From positions 1 to 64,000 of the forward strand of contig JAFDXF010000017.1 in NCBI GenBank assembly GCA_018268055.1: a stretch of DNA of 64,000 nucleotides, read 5' to 3'. Origin of the DNA: Bacteroidota bacterium (GTDB taxonomy: Bacteria > Bacteroidota > Bacteroidia > Chitinophagales > Chitinophagaceae). Shown in pieces: positions 36,687 through 45,780 of the stretch; the first letter of the stretch is position 1; every line of letters starts with the position of its first letter. A program made the position numbers and the translations under genes. A model generated the notes under the pieces. It was not told the origin of the DNA. It saw only the letters and a program-made list of their open reading frames with translations, and ran no database searches.

Positions 36687-36749
36687 ATGCAATATGCGTT
36701 AACAAACGAAGCGGAGCTATTCGCTATACTTGAAAAATATTTAATATAA
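36687..36749 (+). pseudogene. Remnant duplicate of the mtfA 3' end
   Basis: The 20-codon frame ATG...TAA encodes MQYALTNEAELFAILEKYLI. It is similar to two parts of mtfA: bases 36516-36539 (YALTNEAE) and 36606-36641 (ELFAMLEKIFN), joined by an apparent deletion of about 66 bases between two GAG triplets. It is therefore a shortened, diverged copy of the gene end and unlikely to be functional. Confidence 0.65.
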
Positions 36750-36830
36750 ATAATGGCACCGGCGAAAAAGCATAATTTCACTTCTCTTGAATATTGAGCC
36801 CAAAACAGTATGATTGCGCTTTATTCAATC

Positions 36831-38774
36831 TTACTTCACTATCTCTGCCAGCACTTGCTCATCAATCTTTACCGGATATTTTTTCAGTAGTGCTTCGTTC
36901 CATTTGTTTTCTAAAATAGCTTGATAGTCGTTCAACAACATTTCTTTAGCATCGCTATAGCTGCGCTGCATCGCATTGGGATAATAATTGATGATGTATG
37001 CAAACGAAGCAGTATTATCAAAACCATTTATCACCGGAGCCATTACCAATCCTTTTTGTGCTACAATATTCGTATTGGGTTTGGGCAGTCTTTCCCACTC
37101 GTATCGAGATGAATCTATCACTATTTTATCGGAGTAAGCCTCGGAAATTTTGCGCCAGTCTGAAGGATTAATTTTTATTTTTGAATACAAATCTTTTGCA
37201 GTTATTTCATCCGGGCAATAAAACACGACCGCATCTGCACTTTGATGCCACAAGTATTTTGATTTATTTTTTTCGTATAAATTTTTTAACTCAGTTGAAT
37301 CGTTTTGTGCTTTATTCCAAACTTCATTTTGCATGATTTCAAAAAACAAATTTCCATCTTTGAATTCCTGCATCTGATAGCGAAAGTCTTCATTAAAATC
37401 TTCTAAGTGTTGGCGATAATACTCTTTCATTTCATGTTTCACCCACTCATCTCTTACTTGTTCCCATGGTTTAGCACCGGTGCCATCTTGTTTATATCGG
37501 AAAGTATTGGCATAGCTTACCCAGGCATTTGCATTATACACAGAATCGCCGATAGAGAATAATGGTGTAGTGGCTTTAATAGCCCATCCGCTGTTCATCG
37601 GTTTTTGATCCAACACACTATCACTCATATTCCAAAGTGCGGCATCGTCATAAGGATATTTTTTATAAGCAGATTTTGCTTGCAGTTGTTTAAAGATAAA
37701 ATCGTTGGAGGCTTTCCATCTGCTATCTGCCATCACATGTTGTTTTAAAACATCATAATTTACCTTATGATTAATATCCGTAATGATGGGTTTTATAGAA
37801 ACTCTTTTTACAATATGCCAGCCATAATTGGTCAGAAAAGGTTTGCTTACAGCACCATCTTTTGTCAATGCCCAAACTTGCTTTTCAAATATCGGATCGT
37901 ATTGACCTACACTGATGTCGGGCATTTCGCCACCGGCAGCAGCGCTGATATAATCATTGCTGAATGTGGTGGCCATGCGGCTAAAACTTTCTCCGGCAAT
38001 AATTCTTTTGTAAACAGAGTCTGCGGTTTGTTTTATTTTCTTTTTAGCTACATCATCTGCACCCGGAGGAAAAGCAAACAATATTTGCTGCGCTTTCATT
38101 TTTCCCAAAGCATTTCTTTCATCTATATTTTTGAAAATATGATATCCTTCTTTGGAGCGAATAGTTGCAGAGTATTTTCCAACAGGTGTATTGTAAATAG
38201 TTGTTTCAAATTCATACGGAAGTGTAAATACGGTGATGTATCCGATATCGCCTTTATTGTTTTTCACAGAAGGATCATCTGAATATTGCTCGGCTACTTT
38301 TGCAAAATCAGTTCCTTTTTGAAGAGCCTGCAATACTTCATCTCTTTTGTGCAGTGCAGCAATGGTATCAACAATGTTGTTTGCATTTTTAAACGAAATA
38401 AAAATATGTGCTACATGTATATCTTTCTGTTTTCTTGAAAATGCTTCTTTAACCAAGCGGTCGGAAAACTCAGGTTCGGTCATATAATTTTCAGAGATCT
38501 GAATTCTTAAATTTTCTACCTCTTGTTTTATCTGCGGCAGTGTATCATAGTGGCGATCGTATGCTTCTTGAATTTTAAGTCTTGATTTGATGTATAAATC
38601 AAGATAATCTTTTATAGACTTTGCCCTATCGGCTGCAGGTGTAGAATTACTTTTATTATACGCTTTTAAAAAATCGGCAGCGGATGCCTTGTGCGTGCCA
38701 TAGGTAAACAGTGTTTGTGTTTTTGAAGAAAGGCTCATAGCCAATAGCGCCACCAAAAGAAAAGAGTATTTCAT
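36831..38774 (-). CDS. Periplasmic parvulin-type peptidylprolyl isomerase (SurA-like)
   Basis: A 647-aa exported protein with a signal peptide (LLVALLAMSLSSKTQT). A helical N-terminal domain is followed by two parvulin domains at about 114-215 (VAHIFISF, FAKVAEQYSDDPSVKNNKGD, EGYHIFKN) and 222-320 (AQQILFAF, GGEMPDISVGQYDP, YGWHIVKR). The C-terminal third is helical with conserved Trp-rich patches and no known motif. By architecture it helps fold outer-membrane and secreted proteins. It differs from the membrane-anchored PpiD at 15.8-18.0 kb. The thioredoxin gene lies just upstream in the same direction, suggesting a joint envelope-folding transcript. Confidence 0.85.
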   Translation of the reverse strand: MKYSFLLVALLAMSLSSKTQTLFTYGTHKASAADFLKAYNKSNSTPAADRAKSIKDYLDLYIKSRLKIQEAYDRHYDTLPQIKQEVENLRIQISENYMTEPEFSDRLVKEAFSRKQKDIHVAHIFISFKNANNIVDTIAALHKRDEVLQALQKGTDFAKVAEQYSDDPSVKNNKGDIGYITVFTLPYEFETTIYNTPVGKYSATIRSKEGYHIFKNIDERNALGKMKAQQILFAFPPGADDVAKKKIKQTADSVYKRIIAGESFSRMATTFSNDYISAAAGGEMPDISVGQYDPIFEKQVWALTKDGAVSKPFLTNYGWHIVKRVSIKPIITDINHKVNYDVLKQHVMADSRWKASNDFIFKQLQAKSAYKKYPYDDAALWNMSDSVLDQKPMNSGWAIKATTPLFSIGDSVYNANAWVSYANTFRYKQDGTGAKPWEQVRDEWVKHEMKEYYRQHLEDFNEDFRYQMQEFKDGNLFFEIMQNEVWNKAQNDSTELKNLYEKNKSKYLWHQSADAVVFYCPDEITAKDLYSKIKINPSDWRKISEAYSDKIVIDSSRYEWERLPKPNTNIVAQKGLVMAPVINGFDNTASFAYIINYYPNAMQRSYSDAKEMLLNDYQAILENKWNEALLKKYPVKIDEQVLAEIVK

Positions 38775-38824
38775 AGATAATTTTTGGTTTTTAAATTATT
38801 TCAATTGGGTCAGTTCCATCAAAG

Positions 38825-40258
38825 TTATTGCCCTTTTGTTTTTAAATCTAAAATTTCATCTAATTGATCGTAGCTTAATTTTTTAGCAACAATCTTTTTA
38901 TCTAAGTCTAAAAGATATAATGTTGGGAAAGAAAGCACATCATATAGTTGTGAATAGCCGGGTATATTATTATCGGTGCGTGCTTTTTCTGCTGCTTTGG
39001 AGTAATAAACATTGATCCAATCTTCGAGATGATGATCTTTTATAAAATTGAACCAATCGTTTTTTGTACCATCTGTTTCTTTGGCCACTGCAAATATTTT
39101 TACGCCTTCTGCTTTCCATTTAGCTTGATAGATGGAGTCGATCTTAGGAAGTGTTTCCTTACAATGTCCACAGGTAGGATCCCAAAAAACAACAACAGTG
39201 TGTGCTGCAACTGTTTTATAAAGAGAAGTAGTATCGCCTTTTGTATTGGGTAGTTCTATATCTGCAGCAGGTGTGCCGGTTATATTGGCCATCAGGCTGT
39301 AAGCCCTATCGGTGATAATTTTTCTTCCTTTATCATTCAGCCAGGTATATTGTTTATTGGCAAAATATTTTTCAAAGAGATGAACAAACACAGCATCTTC
39401 CCACATAAATCGCTGGCTGAGGTATTTATTTACAAAGTGCAGCAACATAAAGCGGTTCATTTCTTCATTGACGCTTGCATAGCCTAGCATATAGTCCATT
39501 TCTTTAATCACCGAATCAGGATTGAGCGGTACTAATTGATTAAAATATTTTTCAATTTTATCTTCAAAAAAAGGAGTGTAGGCCAATCGGCTGTCCCAGA
39601 AGTTTACGCCTTTCCAATAGTTGGCTTTATAAAAATTGTACGAATCAATTGAATCTTTTTTGTTTTGCGGATTTTTAAGTCTGCCTGTAAGTACCGGTTC
39701 TTGCATTGCATTTAATAGTGTGTATAAGAGGCTTCCGTCTTTCTTTTTGATAATAGCTTCTCTGTATGCGTTGATTGCTTTATCGTTTGCTGTTATTTTA
39801 TTTTCAATAACAGTAGAGTCTTTTTTATTGGCAGCAGTTTTTAATTTTTTCTGCAATGCGGCAATTTCTCTTCCCAGTTTATTAGTGTATTGTTGATAGG
39901 CTGTAAAAGCAACATTGTCTTGCGAGTTGATAAATTTTGCTCCATCTTTAATAGTGGCTGTATCGGCCATAACAGAAAAGTGTTGTTGTTTATCCACCAA
40001 TATTTCAAAGAACCCATTTCTGCCCGGATAGCCAATGAGATAGATGCCGCCATTTAATTTTTTTGGACCTTTAAAAACACCTTCGCTTTTATTGTTCAAT
40101 AAAACAGAATCTATAATCGGATAAGTTTTTCCAAAATAATGTCCCAGATAGATGTATTGATTTTTGAAGGGCTTGAATGTAACCTTGATTTCATAGCCGG
40201 ATTGAGCAAAAACAGAAGCGCCTGACAGCAATAAGAAAAATAAAAAAATTCTTTTCAT
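38825..40258 (-). CDS. TlpA-like thioredoxin with DUF4369/DUF5106-type N-terminal part
   Basis: A 477-aa exported protein (signal peptide FLFFLLLSGASVFA). Residues about 22-130 resemble the DUF4369 beta domain of Bacteroidota disulfide proteins, then a helical DUF5106-like part, and the C-terminal thioredoxin fold has the redox motif CGHC at 363-366 with a cis-proline in SFPTLYLLD. It probably reduces or isomerises disulfides in the periplasm, which fits the cysteine-rich secreted proteins encoded at 47-55 kb. It lies 50 bases upstream of the parvulin gene on the same strand. Confidence 0.86.
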   Translation of the reverse strand: MKRIFLFFLLLSGASVFAQSGYEIKVTFKPFKNQYIYLGHYFGKTYPIIDSVLLNNKSEGVFKGPKKLNGGIYLIGYPGRNGFFEILVDKQQHFSVMADTATIKDGAKFINSQDNVAFTAYQQYTNKLGREIAALQKKLKTAANKKDSTVIENKITANDKAINAYREAIIKKKDGSLLYTLLNAMQEPVLTGRLKNPQNKKDSIDSYNFYKANYWKGVNFWDSRLAYTPFFEDKIEKYFNQLVPLNPDSVIKEMDYMLGYASVNEEMNRFMLLHFVNKYLSQRFMWEDAVFVHLFEKYFANKQYTWLNDKGRKIITDRAYSLMANITGTPAADIELPNTKGDTTSLYKTVAAHTVVVFWDPTCGHCKETLPKIDSIYQAKWKAEGVKIFAVAKETDGTKNDWFNFIKDHHLEDWINVYYSKAAEKARTDNNIPGYSQLYDVLSFPTLYLLDLDKKIVAKKLSYDQLDEILDLKTKGQ

Positions 40259-40379
40259 AATCGAATATACTTTTTCGTCTGATAGTAAGTCTGTAAAGAT
40301 AAGCGTAGTAGTTAAAAATTAAAACTTTGTGTTAAAAGGTTAACGTACATTTTACAAGACAGAATGTTTTCGAAAAAAG

Positions 40380-41440
40380 ATCGCCCAATAGAGATATGCC
40401 TTTCAGGAAATGTGTGTGATTTGAAATAGCATCAAATTATCCGAGTGGTCGTCAAGGCTGAAAGCCTTGTTTATATTGAGCACAACGGCAACGCCTTGTG
40501 CGTTTATATTGAGCATTGGGCACCGCCCGATGCGGATAAATTGAACACAATGGCATCAATACAGTCGGGTAATATGTTACATAATACAACACGATTTTTG
40601 AATTTTAAAATATATTGCCCTTTCAGGGCGCAAACATAAATTTTCAATATCATCGCCTAATGCATCGCCTAATGCGCCGCTGCGCTTGCATTAGGCTCAA
40701 TGGATATATGCCTTTCGGGCAATGCGTGTGATTTGAAATGTTATCAAATTTTCGGAGTAACCGCTAAGGCTGAAGGCCTTGTTTACATTTAGCATTGGGC
40801 AACGCCCAATGCGTTAATATATGCGGTTATATTGAACATTGGGCAACACCCAATGCGTTTATATGTGCGGATTTATTGAATATTTGGCATCGTTCAATGC
40901 GATCCAAATATTATGCGGAAACATTAAATACAACAACATCATCATCGCCTAATGCGCCGCTGCGCTTGCATTAGGCTCAATGGATATTTGCCTTTCAGGC
41001 AATGCGTGTGATTTGAAATGACATTTATGTTATCGGAATTGTGATGATTACATTGTTTATTTCAATCGTTAAATGTATCGTTCATTCATTCGCCCAATGT
41101 GCCGCCTAATGCATCGCCTAATGCGCCGCTGCGCTTGCATTAGGCTCAATGGATATATGCCTTTCAGGCAATGCGTGTGATTTGAAATGACATTTATGTT
41201 ATCGGAATTGTGATGATTACATTGTTTATTTCAATCGTTAAATGTATCGTTCATTCATTCGCCCAATGCGCCGCCTAATGCATCGCCTAATGCGCCGCTG
41301 CGCTTGCATTAGGCTCAATGGATATATGCCTTTCAGGCAATGCGTGGAAGTTTCTAATATCACCAAATTATCGGAGTGGTTGTCAAGGCTGAAAGCCTTG
41401 TTTATATTGAGCATAAGGCAACGCCTTGTGCGGATTTCAA
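40380..41440. repeat. REP-like palindromic repeat cluster C (inverted relative to A and B)
   Basis: The same palindromic modules as in clusters A and B recur here as the reverse complement: TGCCTTTCAGGCA, CAAGGCTGAAAGCCTTG (40453-40469 and 41384-41400, with a variant near 40775), GGGCAACGCCC hairpins, the GCCCTTTCAGGGC hairpin at 40617-40629 and several GCATTAGGC arms. The linker TTTGAAAT...CAAATTATCGGAGTG is also shared. No transposase gene is nearby and no credible gene is present in this 1.2-kb gap; apparent short frames are repeat translations. Confidence 0.85.
41006..41343 (+). repeat. 169-bp tandem duplication inside cluster C
   Basis: Bases 41006-41174 and 41175-41343 are direct copies of 169 bp differing at one position (CCAATGT versus CCAATGC). 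Each unit ends with the GCATTAGGC arm and TGCCTTTCAGGCA hairpin and contains a non-palindromic part. A shorter related segment precedes the first copy. The near identity indicates a recent duplication. Confidence 0.9.
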
Positions 41441-41510
41441 AAGCCGATAAGCTGACAGCCCAAATCATTAAAAAAAAATTAGCTTCCGTTTTTCAGATTG
41501 GCGAAACCAA

Positions 41511-41518
41511 TACTTTTG
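41511..41518 (+). promoter_or_regulatory. -7 promoter box for rlmD
   Basis: TACTTTTG matches TAnnTTTG and ends only four bases before the rlmD ATG. No -33 TTG at standard spacing. If used, the mRNA would be leaderless. Confidence 0.4.
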
Positions 41519-41522
41519 CTCC

Positions 41523-42956
41523 ATGGCAAGGAAAAAGAAAAGAAATACGGTTTTGGAAAAACTATTAATTGAAGATTATGCGGCAGAAGGTAAAAGCCTG
41601 GGGCGTTGGGAAGGCAAAGTGGTTTTTGTAGAACGTACTGTGCCCGGCGATGTGGTGGATGTTTTTTTGTATAAAAATAAAAAAGATTGGGCAGAAGGTT
41701 ATCCTTTGATATATCACGAATACTCAAGTAGAAGAGTGCAACCATTTTGCCAACACTTCGGCGATTGCGGTGGGTGCCAGTGGCAACACGTATCTTATGA
41801 AGAGCAATTAAAATTCAAAACACAGCAAGTAAAAGATGCTTTGCAACGCATTGGAAAAATTCCACTGCCGGAGTTTCTACCGATTGTAGGTGCAGAGGAA
41901 GACAAATATTATCGCAATAAAATTGAATACACGTTTGGTACTTATCGCTACGTTCCGGAGTCTGAATTTACTGTACAGGAAAAGGGTGCTAAACGAATAG
42001 CAGAACCTTTGGGCGCCGCAGGCTTTCATGCAAAAGGTTTATTTGATAAAGTAGTAGATATACAGAAATGTTATTTGCAAGCAGAACCTACAAATGAAAT
42101 ACGAGAAGCAATACGGGATTATGCAACAAAAAATAATTTGACCTATTACGATGTACGTCAGCATACCGGCTACTTACGCAACGTGCAGTTACGCATCTGT
42201 ACCACCGGTGAAGTGATGGTGAATGTGATTGTGGGCGAAGATGATGAACAAAAGACAATAGGCTTGATGCATTATTTGAAAGAGAAGATACCGGCTATTA
42301 CTACTCTGCTATACACAGTAAATACAAAATTGAACGACAGTATGTTTGGATTAGAGCCAATTGTATTTTTTGGCAATGGATATGTGATTGAAAAATTGGA
42401 AAACTATCAATTTAAAATCGGCCCGAAATCATTTTTTCAAACAAATACAAAACAAGGAGAGCGGCTGTATCAAATTACCAGAGATTTTGCAGCACTTACC
42501 GGAAATGAAGTAGTGTATGATTTGTATTGCGGCACAGGAAGCATTGGCATTTTTGTGAGTGATAAAGCCAAAAAAATAATTGGTGTAGAAGTAATTGAAG
42601 AAGCGATAGCCGATGCAAAAGAAAATGCAGCACTCAACAATCTGAAAGATGCTTCCTTTTTTGCAGGCGATGTGATTGATATTTGCAATGATGAATTTTT
42701 TATACAACATGGTAAGCCTGATGTCATCATCACCGATCCGCCACGTATGGGCATGCATGCAAAGTTGGTTCAAAAAATTTTAGACATAGCAGCGCCGGTA
42801 GTTGTGTATGTAAGCTGCAATCCTGCTACACAAGCCCGCGACCTAAACCTGCTGGGCGAAAAATATGAAGTAACAAAAGTGCAGCCGGTAGATATGTTTC
42901 CACAAACCTATCATACAGAAAATGTAGTGCAACTGAAGCTGAAACAACCCGTATAA
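41523..42956 (+). CDS. rlmD: 23S rRNA (uracil-5-)-methyltransferase RlmD/RumA family
   Basis: A 477-aa TrmA/RumA-type RNA m5U methyltransferase. An N-terminal TRAM domain (residues about 8-65, IEDYAAEGKSLGR) is followed by the iron-sulfur cysteines C76, C82 and C85 (FCQHFGDCGGC) and a fourth Cys in DIQKCYLQ. The Rossmann part shows VYDLYCGTGSIGIF and TDPPRMG, and the catalytic Cys lies in VYVSCNPATQARDL. Which uridine is modified (RlmD U1939 or another) cannot be told from sequence alone. It is transcribed alone, convergent with the next gene. Confidence 0.92.
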   Translation: MARKKKRNTVLEKLLIEDYAAEGKSLGRWEGKVVFVERTVPGDVVDVFLYKNKKDWAEGYPLIYHEYSSRRVQPFCQHFGDCGGCQWQHVSYEEQLKFKTQQVKDALQRIGKIPLPEFLPIVGAEEDKYYRNKIEYTFGTYRYVPESEFTVQEKGAKRIAEPLGAAGFHAKGLFDKVVDIQKCYLQAEPTNEIREAIRDYATKNNLTYYDVRQHTGYLRNVQLRICTTGEVMVNVIVGEDDEQKTIGLMHYLKEKIPAITTLLYTVNTKLNDSMFGLEPIVFFGNGYVIEKLENYQFKIGPKSFFQTNTKQGERLYQITRDFAALTGNEVVYDLYCGTGSIGIFVSDKAKKIIGVEVIEEAIADAKENAALNNLKDASFFAGDVIDICNDEFFIQHGKPDVIITDPPRMGMHAKLVQKILDIAAPVVVYVSCNPATQARDLNLLGEKYEVTKVQPVDMFPQTYHTENVVQLKLKQPV

Positions 42957-42987
42957 GAATGAACAAGAGCCCTATTTTATTACAGCA

Positions 42988-43842
42988 TTAATTTTTTTCT
43001 TTGCCTACATAAAAAATAATTGGTTCACTGATGCCATCGCCATTCACATTACCATCAATGATTGGTTGATTCATATTATCCAAACATTGAAGTGTCCATA
43101 CAAAAGCTCTCGTTTTGTTTTTTGCTTCTAAGTCGGCCCAACCGAGTTGTGGTTGCCAGATATATTGTGTAGTACCAATTACATCTTTATTCAATAGCGG
43201 CATATTGCTTTTTAATGCTTGCATTGGTTTTTGATTTTCTAAAACCTCAAATACTAAAAGGCGATATGTAACCGGATAATTGGGTATTGGCGAAACGGGA
43301 GTCCACCGAAATGTGATGGCCGACTGTGCCAATTCCGGTTTGAGTACTTGTTCATTTAATGGTGAAATAGGAATAGGTAATTGATATGCAGCAAGATTAA
43401 AAATGCGGCAGCGCTCTTCGCTGATCGGTTGATATGTTCCGGGTAATACAATGCGCACACACAGTTGATACGTTCCTGCAGGTAGCTTACCTGTTTTGTC
43501 CAAGGATGTTTTATACTTTCCGGAGAAAATCATATTATCCATTGGTATTACATCGCTTGCACTGAATACCCTGCTTGCACCTCCAAGAGAAAGCAGTTGT
43601 GCTTTTGCTAAATTATTATTACCGATTACAGTACCATCGGTCAATTTTATTTCTGCTTTAATTAAAAACCTATCGACTGCGCCCGATTGATTCACTACTA
43701 CATAACTCAAAATTTCTTTTTTCAATCCCCAATCAAAGAGTGAGCCCGGAGGATTGGCGCTGAGTACTAAATTAGTTGACAACTGAGCATCAGTATTAAA
43801 GGCACTCAGTAAGATGATTATAGCTAAAAATATTTTTTTCAT
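42988..43842 (-). CDS. Exported FnIII-like protein, short paralogue of the 675-aa gene
   Basis: A 284-aa protein with signal peptide (FLAIIILLSAFNTDA). Residues about 30-140 form a beta domain ending in YQLCVRIVLPGTYQPISEERCRIF, followed by an FnIII-like unit ITFRWTPVSPIPNYPVTYRLLVFEV. The same two blocks, in the same order, make up the N-terminal part of the 675-aa protein at 52.9-54.9 kb (FRWTPLVPKPKETVTYRLKVWQL), so the two are paralogues. Function unknown. It is the last gene of the - strand run led by the sensor kinase and lies 14 bases after the 576-aa gene. Confidence 0.65.
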   Translation of the reverse strand: MKKIFLAIIILLSAFNTDAQLSTNLVLSANPPGSLFDWGLKKEILSYVVVNQSGAVDRFLIKAEIKLTDGTVIGNNNLAKAQLLSLGGASRVFSASDVIPMDNMIFSGKYKTSLDKTGKLPAGTYQLCVRIVLPGTYQPISEERCRIFNLAAYQLPIPISPLNEQVLKPELAQSAITFRWTPVSPIPNYPVTYRLLVFEVLENQKPMQALKSNMPLLNKDVIGTTQYIWQPQLGWADLEAKNKTRAFVWTLQCLDNMNQPIIDGNVNGDGISEPIIFYVGKEKN

Positions 43843-43856
43843 TGATTGCTAATTTT

Positions 43857-45587
43857 TTATTGACCAAAACGATATTGAAAACCGGTGCGTACATTACTCT
43901 CTAAATATTTTGCATTGTTCGGTGTTATTTCATTTCCATACTTAAATTGATTGGTACTGATAAATGTAGTCCAGTTTAATTTTTTTGACAGCTTTAAATC
44001 ACAATTGGCAGAAGCGATTATATTATTATTGTTTTTAAAACTGTTTGTTTTTGAATAGTTATACTGTGCCTGCATTCTCAGATTACCTTTCTTCTTGGCA
44101 AATGTTGTTCCTACGCCTGCACTAAACGTAATCAACTTTAGTTGGAAGCTCGGAAGCTTATTTTGAAAATACATTAAACTAAAATCCGGAGAAATATTTT
44201 TTTGTAAAAAGGTAGGCACATAAGTAAGCAAAAAGGAATTTGTATTATTGTTTGTAATCAGTCCGGTGAGCACATCTCTTTCTTTGTACTTGCTGTAATT
44301 ATAATTGAAGCTCATTAGATTTATCACTTTATCATTTTTCCAAGTATAAGTAGGATTGATGCTTAAATCATTACTCACATTTTTTATTCCATAAGGGTTG
44401 ATGCCACCGGGTGCTTGAAACCCGAAATTGTTGAAACTTACATTTAGACTAAAATGTTCATTGAACTGAGTGAACCAATTCAAGTTTCCGATAAACTGCT
44501 GTGCTTTCAATGTATTGTTGCTTACGTTATTGATTCTTTTTCCGACGCTGGCGACTACATTCATTTTATAATTTCCGGTAGAATCTTTCCATGCATTGAA
44601 GCGAGTATTCAATGTATAATCAAACCGATCGGGGAGTAAATATGGATATCCGGGCGTTTGAAAACCGGCTCCGATATATTTTAGTTTTATGCCTATGTCA
44701 TAGTTCTTTGTTTTTTTACCGGAATTAAATTCTGCTGCATAATCTTTAATGGTAGAAGCATGACCTTCTATAAATGGTTTAAAAGAAGGTTTGCTGGTGT
44801 CTTTTGCCAATGACAAATCTTTGGTATAAATAGATTGTGCTCCTTCTATGCCTGCATACCAGCCTTTCTTAAAAAATGCTTTTCCTTTAAAGCTTAACGT
44901 AAAACCTTCTTGAGGCTTAATTAATGTAGGAGGTGTAGTAACAGAGGAAGTATCATCTTTTGCTTTTACAAAATTGAACCCCAAATCATATTTTCCTTCC
45001 TTTGCCTTACCGATAGAAGCCATCCAGTTTTTTCGTTTGTATGCGCCATTTGTTTGTGGCGGCCCGGTGAAAAAATTAATGCCTTGCTGCGAAAGCCCTG
45101 TAAAAAATTTAATATAATAAGTACCCGGCCTTAAATCGAATCCTGCTCCAAACACACCAATATCGCCGGTGCTTAACTCAGAGTAATTAAGATACTGAGT
45201 GCCCAATTGAAGTTCTGCCCATTTATATTTTGGATTGATGCCAAATGAATTCATCGGGTTGGTAACGAACTGAGTAAAATTTTGTTTGGTAATACCTGCG
45301 TAAGGCCCGGCAAAATTTGTTGGCTTAGTAGAAAAATTAAAATTAATCGGAATAGAAAAATTTTTTCCAAACTGCATGGTGGGCGTAAAGTTGAAACGAA
45401 ACTGATTCCATGGTTTACGTGGAGTAAAACCCGTCCACCCGACGGGTTTTCTATCAAGTCCGTAATATTCATAGCTTACACCCATTACGCCACTGATACT
45501 AAAATTTTTTGTAGCAGTATCCGACTGAGCATTTGCTTTGATCAGTGATAACGCAATAATTGCCAGCAATAAAAATATTTTTCTCAT
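43857..45587 (-). CDS. Predicted outer-membrane beta-barrel protein
   Basis: A 576-aa exported protein (signal peptide LLLAIIALSLIKANA). The mature part alternates short amphipathic strands with polar turns and many aromatic residues (for example YYIKFFTGL, YDLGFNFVKA, FSLNVSFNNFGF) and ends with Phe-Gly-Gln (TGFQYRFGQ), the look of a large outer-membrane barrel. No TonB box, plug domain or transport motif was recognised. It lies between the GHVTLLK-repeat protein and the small FnIII-like protein and may form the membrane part of a surface complex with them. Confidence 0.65.
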   Translation of the reverse strand: MRKIFLLLAIIALSLIKANAQSDTATKNFSISGVMGVSYEYYGLDRKPVGWTGFTPRKPWNQFRFNFTPTMQFGKNFSIPINFNFSTKPTNFAGPYAGITKQNFTQFVTNPMNSFGINPKYKWAELQLGTQYLNYSELSTGDIGVFGAGFDLRPGTYYIKFFTGLSQQGINFFTGPPQTNGAYKRKNWMASIGKAKEGKYDLGFNFVKAKDDTSSVTTPPTLIKPQEGFTLSFKGKAFFKKGWYAGIEGAQSIYTKDLSLAKDTSKPSFKPFIEGHASTIKDYAAEFNSGKKTKNYDIGIKLKYIGAGFQTPGYPYLLPDRFDYTLNTRFNAWKDSTGNYKMNVVASVGKRINNVSNNTLKAQQFIGNLNWFTQFNEHFSLNVSFNNFGFQAPGGINPYGIKNVSNDLSINPTYTWKNDKVINLMSFNYNYSKYKERDVLTGLITNNNTNSFLLTYVPTFLQKNISPDFSLMYFQNKLPSFQLKLITFSAGVGTTFAKKKGNLRMQAQYNYSKTNSFKNNNNIIASANCDLKLSKKLNWTTFISTNQFKYGNEITPNNAKYLESNVRTGFQYRFGQ

Positions 45588-45780
45588 AACAGTTAGTTTT
45601 TAATCGGCTGTAAAAGATGATCTTACTATTTGCCTTTGTCATTCATTTCCTTCAAAAAAATCTTACTACTATTCTCTTTATATTAGTTTTTTTGTTTTGA
45701 GTTTTCAATTCTATCAAGTATGTTCTCAATATTAAAATCACCAGCACTACCGTTTCCTTTTCGTTTTACTTCTTCTTTTT

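Noticed and set aside
40445..41468. Short open frames in repeat cluster C
   Set aside because: They also translate repeat DNA and occur on both strands of the same modules.
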